From NCBI GenBank assembly GCA_964597315.1, contig CAZQXD010000039.1, forward strand, positions 1 through 35,763: DNA of 35,763 nucleotides. The letters are read 5' to 3'. Each line of letters begins with the position of its first letter. Position 1 is the first letter of the stretch. The notes below the pieces were generated by a model. The model was not told the origin of the DNA and searched no databases. It saw only the letters and a list, made by a program, of their open reading frames with translations. Shown here one piece after another: positions 23,365 to 31,126 of this stretch. Source of the DNA: CAZQXD01 sp964597315. Lineage in GTDB: Bacteria; Pseudomonadota; Gammaproteobacteria; Competibacterales; Competibacteraceae. A program made the translations under genes and the position numbers.

Positions 23365-25011
23365 ATGACTGAATTATCCGAACTGACAGAACATGAATGG
23401 GATGCCATCGTCATAGGCACGGGCATGGGAGGGGCCACCATAGGCTACGCGCTAGCCAAAGCGGGCAGGCGTGTCCTGTTCTGTGAACGTGGCCAATCTT
23501 ATTTGTCCAATCCTCAAGCCCTAAGGGGTGATTACGCGGAGTCCTCTTTTCCGCGACCCGAAGCACCGGCTCCAGACCACCATAACATTCTCAGGCGCGC
23601 CGGTCGGTGGAGCGGGGAAATCGAGGACCAGTCGGCGCGGCGCGCCTATAGCTATATTCCCTTCATCGGCTGTGGTACGGGGGGGTCCAGCGCCCTCTAT
23701 GGGATGGCCTTGGAGCGCTTGTTCCCGGCGGACTTTCAGCCACGGCGCTGCTTCCCGGATGCCGACGGCAGTACGTTACCGGACAGTTGGCCTATCGGTT
23801 ACCAAGAACTGTCACCCTATTACGGGGCGGCGGAGCGGCTTTACCGGGTTCGCGGCTCAATTGATCCCCTTAGCGAGGACCCGGCGGACCACGCATTATT
23901 GACGCCCCCTCCGCTAAGCCCACCCAATCAAGAGCTTCACGGCTTTTTGAGCGATAAGGGGCTGCATCCCTATCGTCTGCCTAGCGCCTGTGAGTATGTG
24001 CCCGGTTGCCAAGGCTGTCAGGGCTATCTGTGTCCCAAGGATTGCAAAAACGACAGCGCCAGAATCTGTCTGGAACCGGCCATCAACCGCTACGGCGCCC
24101 GGCTGTTGGATCGCTGCCAGGTCCTAAGGCTGGAAGCCAAAGGCGGCAAAGTCACTTCCGTCACCTGCGCCATTGAGGACCAGAAACTGAAGTTACGGGG
24201 CAAAACCGTTATTCTGGCGGCTGGCGCCCTACAGACACCGACTTTGCTATTGCGCTCCGTCTCTCCAGAATGGCCCCAGGGTTTGGCGAATGAATCAGGT
24301 CTGGTGGGCAGGAATCTGATGCGCCATTGCATCGATTTGTATGCGGTCTTCACTAAAACAAAACCACAAGCAGGGAGCAATCAAAAAGAGATCGCCTTCA
24401 ACGATCTGTACTCATCCTCCCTTGGCAACAAACTCGGTTCCGTCCAGTCCTTCGGAAGCCTTCCCCCGGTCCCGGTGCTGCTTGCCTCCATGGAACAAGA
24501 CCTGCGGAATAGTCCAATGGCGCTTCTAGCGGGTGCTTTCGGCTTGGCTAAGCCTCTCCTAAAGCCAGTTCTTTCAAGAATTTTTTCCAGCAGTATGATA
24601 CTGGCGGGTATTCTTGAAGATCTGCCTTATTCCGACAATAGGATTATGCTGTCCGATCAGCAAGACCCCAAGCCCCTATTGCAGTATCGTATCCACGATC
24701 ATGAACGACAGCGTATCGAAGCTTTTCGGCAAGATATGCAAAAAATACTGAAACCCTATCGTTTTTTACTGCTCAAGCAGGCCGAAAATAATGAGCGCAT
24801 AGCCCATGTTTGCGGCACCTGCCGATTTGGAATAGATCCCCAGGACAGCGTACTCAACCCAGACAATCGAGCCCATGGGGTTGAAAATCTATACGTTGTC
24901 GATGGCTCTTTTTTTCCGTCGAGTGGCGGAACAAATCCGGCATTGACTATCGCCGCCAACGCGCTTCGCGTCGCGGATATCCTCACAGGCGCTTCGGCAT
25001 CGACGAGCTAA
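23365..25011 (+). CDS. FAD-dependent GMC oxidoreductase with a Cys cluster
   Basis: This 548-residue flavoenzyme of the glucose-methanol-choline superfamily oxidises an alcohol or similar group. The FAD loop is VIGTGMGGATIGYALA (16-31). The C-terminal half keeps the catalytic His in AHVCGTCRFG (His481), and GGTNPALTIAANALRVADIL with Asn524, which contacts FAD and substrate. Residues 209-235 contain six Cys (209, 215, 218, 223, 227, 235), including CQGC and CPKDC, suggesting a bound metal or Fe-S cluster. It differs strongly from BetA and is closer to the cholesterol-oxidase-like side of the superfamily. No strong ribosome binding site is seen. The SDR gene follows after 55 bases, likely in one transcript. 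Substrate unknown. Confidence 0.85.
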   Translation: MTELSELTEHEWDAIVIGTGMGGATIGYALAKAGRRVLFCERGQSYLSNPQALRGDYAESSFPRPEAPAPDHHNILRRAGRWSGEIEDQSARRAYSYIPFIGCGTGGSSALYGMALERLFPADFQPRRCFPDADGSTLPDSWPIGYQELSPYYGAAERLYRVRGSIDPLSEDPADHALLTPPPLSPPNQELHGFLSDKGLHPYRLPSACEYVPGCQGCQGYLCPKDCKNDSARICLEPAINRYGARLLDRCQVLRLEAKGGKVTSVTCAIEDQKLKLRGKTVILAAGALQTPTLLLRSVSPEWPQGLANESGLVGRNLMRHCIDLYAVFTKTKPQAGSNQKEIAFNDLYSSSLGNKLGSVQSFGSLPPVPVLLASMEQDLRNSPMALLAGAFGLAKPLLKPVLSRIFSSSMILAGILEDLPYSDNRIMLSDQQDPKPLLQYRIHDHERQRIEAFRQDMQKILKPYRFLLLKQAENNERIAHVCGTCRFGIDPQDSVLNPDNRAHGVENLYVVDGSFFPSSGGTNPALTIAANALRVADILTGASASTS

Positions 25012-25066
25012 GAGGTGGGCCAATGCTTATCGAAGCTGCGGGCAACATATACATTAGGAAACTCCC

Positions 25067-25876
25067 ATGGAGATGAACGATTTCAAAGACCGGTGGGCGT
25101 TGGTAACTGGAGCCTCGTCGGGAATAGGCCGTGAGTTTTGCAAGCAGCTTGCCGCTGCGGGCGTCAATCTGGTCATGGTGGCGCGTAGGGAAGCGGCAAT
25201 GAGTGAGTTGGCCCAGCAGTTGATCACCGACTATCGGATCCAAGTCTTGGTGCTGCCTTTCGATCTGAGCCAGGCAAACGCGGGAAAAATCTTGAAAGAG
25301 CGGGTAGCCGCAGGAGGAGTGCAAATCAAGTTATTAGTGAATAACGCCGCCTCGGGGCGCTGGGGGCGGTTTGAGGAAACACCCCCAGAGGTGTACGAGG
25401 AAATGATTTATTTAAATACCACCGCCCTGGTGACGCTGTGTCATTATTTTCGTGAAGATCTCACTGCGGACCCGGGGGGCGCGATTATCAATGTGTCCTC
25501 TGGCGCCGCTTACCAGCCCGTGCCCTACATGGCTGTTTATGGCGCCACCAAGGCATTTGTACATGGTTTTAGCCAAGCCCTTTATGGTGAGTGGCGCGAT
25601 CATGGAGTTCATGTTCAAACTCTGGTCCCAGGACCAACCCAGACCGAGTTCGATGTTAAAGCCGGGGCATATGAAAGTAAAATACAAGAACGGGATTCAC
25701 CGGAGATAGTCGTTAAGACATCATTAATGCAGCTTGGAAAAGATGACCCATTGTCTATTAGCGCCAAGGGCACCTATAAACAACGTTTCTTTGCTGGGCT
25801 GTTTCCGGCGAAAATGGTAATAAAAACAGTAGCTAAAATGTTTCACCCACCGGACGGCCAAAAAGGGCCGAAATAA
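25067..25876 (+). CDS. Short-chain dehydrogenase/reductase
   Basis: A classical SDR of 269 residues. It has the NAD(P)-binding TGASSGIG (14-21), the NNAASG strand (92-97), catalytic Ser in INVSSGA (144-145), and YGATK with Tyr158 and Lys162. The Arg residues in VARRE after the second strand favour NADP. Residues after about 200 are longer and less conserved, as in membrane-linked members that act on lipid-like ketones. TAGGAAA precedes the ATG; the next ATG is two codons on. Being downstream of the GMC enzyme, the pair could interconvert an alcohol and a ketone on the same molecule; this is inference. It converges with the acyltransferase gene, 27 bases away. Confidence 0.88.
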   Translation: MEMNDFKDRWALVTGASSGIGREFCKQLAAAGVNLVMVARREAAMSELAQQLITDYRIQVLVLPFDLSQANAGKILKERVAAGGVQIKLLVNNAASGRWGRFEETPPEVYEEMIYLNTTALVTLCHYFREDLTADPGGAIINVSSGAAYQPVPYMAVYGATKAFVHGFSQALYGEWRDHGVHVQTLVPGPTQTEFDVKAGAYESKIQERDSPEIVVKTSLMQLGKDDPLSISAKGTYKQRFFAGLFPAKMVIKTVAKMFHPPDGQKGPK

Positions 25877-25903
25877 TTATTCCGGCACGGCATTTTGAAA
25901 CGT

Positions 25904-26566
25904 TTAGTCACCGGTGGGGTGACGAAGGTCTTTTAGCTTTCTGGCGGGAGTCCCACCCCACAATTCGTTGGCTGGGATATGGGTATCCATAAGCGCCACC
26001 GCGCCAGGGGCTAGCACCGCATTATCTCCCAGCGTCACCCCAGGCATGACGACGCAATTAATTCCCACTACCGCATTATTGCCTATCTTGATGGGCTTAA
26101 GTACGATCTCATCATGAGTAATCGCATGAGCGGTGACTACCGAGTTTTGTCCAATTGTGGCATGGTCCCCGCAATGGATAAGTGGATGGTCTCGTATAAC
26201 GCCCGCCAGAGCTGTCTGCTTGCCAAGATGTACTCCAAAGGCGGCGTATATTAATGGTTGAGTAAATACCGTGGTGAACGGTGTTAAAGATTTCTCGGCT
26301 AGATCCACTAGAACCGCATTAAGCTTCCAGTAGATAAACTCTTTGGAATCCATGGAAACCCGGCCAACCGGATAGGGCCAGAACGACTTGAGGATAGCTA
26401 GCAATGCCGCCGTATAGAGACCATATGCCAGCAGGAAAACGGCTAGATCAATGAGTACATGATAAGCGTTATCCATAGATAAAGCCCATGCGGTAAGGAA
26501 AGCTAAAACCAGTAATAGAGTGATGGAAAGGGTCGAAAGTACAAAGTCAATAGGGCTGGTTTTCAT
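25904..26566 (-). CDS. Membrane-anchored left-handed beta-helix acyltransferase
   Basis: The 220-residue protein has two transmembrane helices (about 8-30 and 36-58), an amphipathic stretch (SFWPYPVGRVSMDSKEFIYW), and then hexapeptide repeats from about 112 to 205, including IGQNSVV, IKIGNNAVVGINCVVMPG and VTLGDNAVLAPGAVA. These form a left-handed beta helix, and WGGTPARKL is the usual C-terminal motif of acetyltransferases of this fold. His residues in HPLIHCGDHATIG may be catalytic. It resembles the C-terminal region of Pls-type NRPS-terminal proteins. It would act at the membrane, likely acylating a sugar or lipid. It lies 121 bases after the second prsT on the same strand and is probably co-transcribed. 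Confidence 0.8.
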   Translation of the reverse strand: MKTSPIDFVLSTLSITLLLVLAFLTAWALSMDNAYHVLIDLAVFLLAYGLYTAALLAILKSFWPYPVGRVSMDSKEFIYWKLNAVLVDLAEKSLTPFTTVFTQPLIYAAFGVHLGKQTALAGVIRDHPLIHCGDHATIGQNSVVTAHAITHDEIVLKPIKIGNNAVVGINCVVMPGVTLGDNAVLAPGAVALMDTHIPANELWGGTPARKLKDLRHPTGD

Positions 26567-26687
26567 GGTATTAACCTATTGCATTCAATTGAAGCGGGAC
26601 ACACCATGGCCCCAGGCTCGATTTTTTTCCGCTGCTAATACGGCCCGAGGCAATGCATGAGTTCGGTTTTCCAGGCATAGCCATCAA

Positions 26688-29600
26688 CTACTGTTGACTA
26701 CTCAAAGTTGATAGTAGGGTCCTGGCCGCTTCTTTTTGCGGAAAGTCCGTATTATCTTTCAAGAGCCCGGACAGAACATTGATGGCTGATTGCTGATCGC
26801 CCGTTGCCTCATAGGCAAGAGCCAGGTGATAACGGATACCGGGTGATTTTGGAAACTTTGCCTGGGCTTTTTGCAGTACTCGCAACCCCTTTTGGGCCTG
26901 ATTGCTCTGAATCAGAATCCAGCCTAAGGTGTCGGCGGCTTCAGGCTCGTCCGGGGCAAGGGAATAGGCCCGTTCAGCTAAATTCAGTGCCTGATCATTG
27001 CCGGTTTCAAGATAGAGCGATGCCAGATTATTTAATACAAACCAATTGTTTGGAAAGCGCTCAAGAATAGTTTCGTATTCAGCAATGGCTTCGGTCGTGC
27101 GATGCATTTGATGCAAGACAAGGGCAAGCTCTAGGCGGACCCGGTCATTGCTCGAATCCGATGCCAAGCTGTCCCGAAGCGTATCCAACCCAGCATCATT
27201 GTTTCCCGCCATGCGTTGGACCTTGCTAAGCTTTATGGCCAAGGGGCCGCTAGGGGCTTTTTCATAGGCTTTCTTGAAAGTGGCGATAGCATCCTGATGA
27301 TTATTGCGCGCCAAATGAATATCTCCCTCCAAAACATACCCAACAGCCCGATTTGGATAGGCCGTCTGGATTTGGCGGGTGAGTGCGAGTCCATCGTCAA
27401 AGCGTTGCAACTGCTCTAGCAGCTTGGTTTTAGCCAACAGCGCGGGCAAATAGTCATCTTTGGTCTGCAAGGATTTATTCAAGGCATCCATGGATGCGTC
27501 GTAGTCTTTTTGCCGACCTTGAAACAGCGCCAGTTCATACCAGGTTTCGGGATTTCCGGGCTGTAGTTGCACGAGTCTGTTGAAACTGGCCAACGCCAAG
27601 GTGGGTTGGCCAGTTCTCTCTTGAGTAAGCCCTTGAGCATAAACGACTCTAGGATCATTGGAATAAGTATTACCCAACGCATTGGCAACGGACAAGGCGT
27701 CACCAAAATTGTTGTCTGCTAGATATTCTTGAGTCAGAGCGAGACCAATGTCGAGAGACTGTGGATGTTTCTCCCAAGCTGATTTCAGCAACTCCAAGGA
27801 CTCCGAAGAGCGGCCCAGCAAGCTGACGAGTTTAAGCGTGGCATTCACATGTCCCGCTTGCTGGGAAAGTATTCTTTGATACCGGGCCTTAGCCGCATCG
27901 AGGTTTCCAGATTTAGTATCGAGTTGAGCCAGGTTCATTTCCGCAGTATCGGAATCCGGCTGTAACCTCAGTGCTTGTTCGAAAGCGAGCTGGGCTCGAT
28001 TGTCTTCCCCCATTGCCATATACGTCGTACCTAAGAGGTTATGGGGGATGGGGCTTTCAGGGGCGCGACTGATTAAGTCCGAAGCCACGGCAAGAGCCTT
28101 GTCAAACTCTTTACGCCTTAAATAGGCTTGTACTAAGTTAATATCTGCTTGGGAAATGCTCGGCTTCGGTTCGGATGCCGGGCCAGAGAGAGCGACATTT
28201 TGCGCGCCCACGCCGCTAATTTTCTCGTACTCCACGATAGCGGCATCTAGCCGATCAGCTTGTTCGAGATAATTGGCGAATAATGTCCTGACCATGGTAT
28301 CTTGCGGGTGTGCATTCAGCCAATCCTGAAGTGTGGCTAAAGCGGTAGTGATATTGCCAGCTTTATAGTGGGCATTGGCAAGCAAGGCCACTGATTTGTT
28401 TGTGGGTGATAGTTTTTCAGCGGCTTGGAATGCGATGATTGCCTTATCAAACTCGCCGCGCCGCAGGTGAATTTCACCTTCCAATTCATGGCCTGCGCTT
28501 CGGGTCGAGTAATGCTGTTGTATTGCTTGAGCAGTCTTTAGCGCCGCATCAAAATCCTGCTTCTGCAACTGAAGCCGACCCATAGAAACCAGAGATGGTA
28601 AATAGTTTTTCTGGATGGCCAATGATTTTTCCAAAGACTCCATGGCCGTGGAATAATCTCCAGATTGTATTTGGGCGGTCGCCCATAAGTGCCATGTTTT
28701 CGATGATTCAGGTTGCAACTCGGTGAGTTTTCTGAGAATGTCCGTGGCGCTGCTGATATCTCCAGTGCGTATTAAAGTGATACCGTGAGCATGTAAAACT
28801 GCTGGATTATCAGGATAGTTAGTATAAAGATTTTTTGTGACCGCCATGGCCTTGAACACATCATTGCGTTCAATATACATCCCTGCCAGTTTCAAACCCA
28901 CTGGGAGTGAGTTCTGGCTGGTTTTCCATGCCCGTTCCAACCAATCAAACGCCTCATTGGCGCGACCTGTTTGCTCAGCGAGATTTGCCAAACCAATCAT
29001 GGCATTGATGTCTGTCTGATTCCGCTCCAACACCTGTAGATATTGGGCTTCCGCTGCCGCTGTGTCATTGGCATTGATATTCAGTTTTGCAAGATTGTTT
29101 CCAGCGGAGCTGAAGTTAGGATCAAAAGAGAGCGCATTCTGGAATTCATCTCGTGCTTTTTCATCGTCGCCCTTGACCATGAAAGCCACACCACGAAGGT
29201 GATGAGAAATAGGATTTTCGGGCTGTTTCGCCAGCAGATTATTGGCTACTTCCAGCATTTTTTCGGAATCGCCGGCGCGTGCATGGGCCGCATACAATAG
29301 TAGATCGGCTTGCAAAATTTGAGGGTTTAAACGCATGGCGGCGTCCAGCTCACTGATTCCTTTGCTGATTTTTCCTTGGTTTAACAGGCTCATGCCTAGC
29401 CGGATACGCATTTCGGCGACATCCGGTTGTAGTTCAACCGCCCGTTCGAGATAGTCAACCGCGCGATCAGCATCGCCTAGGGCAAGGTACAGACTGCCCA
29501 ACATGTGCATAAGTCTGGAATCATCGGGATTGCGCTCCGCCAATGGCTCCAGCGCAGATTTCGCACCCCTTAAATCCTGGTTTCGCATACGAGTCTGGGC

Positions 29601-30644
29601 CAGAAGTATGGCGCCTTCCACCGATCCGGGAACAGCGAGCAGGAACTGGTTCAGATACTGTTCCGCTTGTTGCAAGTTATTCTGAGCGTAGTGGCTTGTT
29701 CCCAGATAAAGCAGAGAAAGTGAACTCGCATCCGGTTTGTTCAGGCTTTCCTCGAAGGCGTTTTGAGCCTCATTAAAGCGGTTTTGCCTGAAATGAACAA
29801 GTCCTTGAATATAATGACGACCGGTCATGCTGCCCGGCAACCTTGCCGCATCCTGTTGGGCTTTATCGTAGTCTTGCAGTTGAATATAAACCAAAGCCCT
29901 ATTAAAAATATCAGCTCGGTTGTTGAGCCTGTATGCTATGGCCTTGGTATAGGCTTGTTCCGCTTCGGTATAATTCTCCAGCTCCTGTTCTAACAATCCT
30001 AACATGCTCCACGCTTCGGCATACTCGGGATCTTTTTCCAAGGCGCGATGAATCCAGTGGCGGGTGCTATCCCATTGCCGCTGCCGTATCGCTAATAAAG
30101 CTTGTCCTAAACGTGCTACCGCCGAATCTTCCTTGGCCGCTAACGCCGCATCGAAATCGCCCGCTGCTTTCTCTAGCTCGTTTCTATTGAGATAGATTTC
30201 GCCTCGCAGCGTTAATAGTTCGGCTTTAACATTGTTTGGCAGATGTGCCGTTATTGGAATCGTGTCGATGACTTCGTCTTGCTTGCCCTGTAGCAATAAA
30301 GCCTTCGCGAGCGGTAAGGAGACCGCCTCATAAGTGACCCCGAGTTTTTGGGCGCGACGCAGTTCTTTCTCTGCGGAGGTACCGTCTCCAATCTCAATAT
30401 AAGCCAGGCCAAGCAGCCATCGGGCTTCGATATTATCTAAATTTTGTTGTAATGCATTCTTGAGATCGACAATACTGCTTCGCCAATCGCCTTGGGCTTG
30501 GAATTCCTTGGCCCGTTGGACGGACTCCGTTTCCGACAAGCTGGTATCCGTGCAACCGCTTAGCATTACGGCTAGGGCGAAAGTGACCGGCATGAAGTAT
30601 TGTCGGAAAACGTTCGTGGAACGAGTAAAAAAAGTATTTGTCAT
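26688..30644 (-). CDS. prsT: PEP-CTERM system TPR lipoprotein PrsT, enlarged second copy
   Basis: From the ATG at 30644 the protein has 1318 residues. The lipobox is LSGC with Cys31, followed by TPRs to the end. Its N-terminal 100 residues clearly match the first PrsT at 15205-17997 (both carry LKNALQ and ARWLLG at corresponding positions). It is 388 residues longer, and this is explained by an internal repeat: residues about 447-809 resemble 835-1193 with a constant offset of 384-387. Expected role: lipid-anchored periplasmic or outer-membrane scaffold. Upstream in-frame ATG at 30722 would add 26 residues before the signal and has no homology. GC content is near 50 percent, below the flanks. 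The acyltransferase gene follows. Confidence 0.88.
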   Translation of the reverse strand: MTNTFFTRSTNVFRQYFMPVTFALAVMLSGCTDTSLSETESVQRAKEFQAQGDWRSSIVDLKNALQQNLDNIEARWLLGLAYIEIGDGTSAEKELRRAQKLGVTYEAVSLPLAKALLLQGKQDEVIDTIPITAHLPNNVKAELLTLRGEIYLNRNELEKAAGDFDAALAAKEDSAVARLGQALLAIRQRQWDSTRHWIHRALEKDPEYAEAWSMLGLLEQELENYTEAEQAYTKAIAYRLNNRADIFNRALVYIQLQDYDKAQQDAARLPGSMTGRHYIQGLVHFRQNRFNEAQNAFEESLNKPDASSLSLLYLGTSHYAQNNLQQAEQYLNQFLLAVPGSVEGAILLAQTRMRNQDLRGAKSALEPLAERNPDDSRLMHMLGSLYLALGDADRAVDYLERAVELQPDVAEMRIRLGMSLLNQGKISKGISELDAAMRLNPQILQADLLLYAAHARAGDSEKMLEVANNLLAKQPENPISHHLRGVAFMVKGDDEKARDEFQNALSFDPNFSSAGNNLAKLNINANDTAAAEAQYLQVLERNQTDINAMIGLANLAEQTGRANEAFDWLERAWKTSQNSLPVGLKLAGMYIERNDVFKAMAVTKNLYTNYPDNPAVLHAHGITLIRTGDISSATDILRKLTELQPESSKTWHLWATAQIQSGDYSTAMESLEKSLAIQKNYLPSLVSMGRLQLQKQDFDAALKTAQAIQQHYSTRSAGHELEGEIHLRRGEFDKAIIAFQAAEKLSPTNKSVALLANAHYKAGNITTALATLQDWLNAHPQDTMVRTLFANYLEQADRLDAAIVEYEKISGVGAQNVALSGPASEPKPSISQADINLVQAYLRRKEFDKALAVASDLISRAPESPIPHNLLGTTYMAMGEDNRAQLAFEQALRLQPDSDTAEMNLAQLDTKSGNLDAAKARYQRILSQQAGHVNATLKLVSLLGRSSESLELLKSAWEKHPQSLDIGLALTQEYLADNNFGDALSVANALGNTYSNDPRVVYAQGLTQERTGQPTLALASFNRLVQLQPGNPETWYELALFQGRQKDYDASMDALNKSLQTKDDYLPALLAKTKLLEQLQRFDDGLALTRQIQTAYPNRAVGYVLEGDIHLARNNHQDAIATFKKAYEKAPSGPLAIKLSKVQRMAGNNDAGLDTLRDSLASDSSNDRVRLELALVLHQMHRTTEAIAEYETILERFPNNWFVLNNLASLYLETGNDQALNLAERAYSLAPDEPEAADTLGWILIQSNQAQKGLRVLQKAQAKFPKSPGIRYHLALAYEATGDQQSAINVLSGLLKDNTDFPQKEAARTLLSTLSSQQ
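27066..29306 (-). repeat. Internal duplication of about 385 residues within the second PrsT
   Basis: Unit one covers residues about 447-809 (29306-28218) and unit two about 835-1193 (28142-27066). Anchor pairs are HHLRGVAFM/HNLLGTTYM, GNNLAKLN/EMNLAQLD, KNYLPSL/DDYLPAL and AIVEYEKI/AIAEYETI. The first two have offset 387, the latter 384, so only a three-residue gap separates the copies. The first PrsT has one such unit. Protein identity is low, so the event is old. Confidence 0.7.
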
Positions 30645-31126
30645 GATCAATCTCAATATTGATTTCAAATACAAAATATGAAGATGTGCCGCTCGGCTAC
30701 TGAATCCACTAATCCGAGGCAACCAATAAAATTGATCGGATAATATCCAGAGCAGTCCAGCCTAGTTGGAGATATAGACATTGAGATGCGTTTAGCTCCA
30801 CGCCGCCTCCAGGTGTATGAGCAAGATACCAGAGATTGCCTGCCTCGACACCATCCAGAATCAGCCCTGTTGCGCCAATATTTTGACGTTCCATGTTGGG
30901 GAGTCGTTGGATTTTTAGGCATTCCACAGCGTATGGTTCCTGGCCGCTTCTCACTCGGGCATGGGCGGGAGCGCCAAGGGAGGGCCAGCACGAGACAAGA
31001 CGAAACTTTTCATGGGCGGTCTCCGGGTAGGCATCCACAGTCGTGTCTTGGGGATGGATTCCATGCCCGCGTCACGGTAGGGATTGCTGTTGGCGCGCCC
31101 AAGACCGCTCTAAGTCCAGGATGCGT
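30645..31126. other. Intergenic region upstream of the second prsT
   Basis: These 482 bases contain several open frames on both strands (for example 30786-31130 plus and 30709-31038 minus), but none has a recognisable family, a good ribosome binding site or consistent codon use. The part next to prsT is AT-rich and should hold its promoter; I found neither the TGTC-N10-GACA site nor a sigma-54 core. A decayed gene is possible but unproved. Confidence 0.5.

Noticed and set aside
30952..31013. Minus-strand MKSFVLSRAGPP start resembling the N-terminus of zinc/quinone oxidoreductases
   Set aside because: The frame stops after 20 residues and no continuation of that family is seen in other frames.
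30709..31038. 109-residue minus-strand frame between the second prsT and the GGDEF gene
   Set aside because: No family, no ribosome binding site, and overlapping frames of similar length on both strands.
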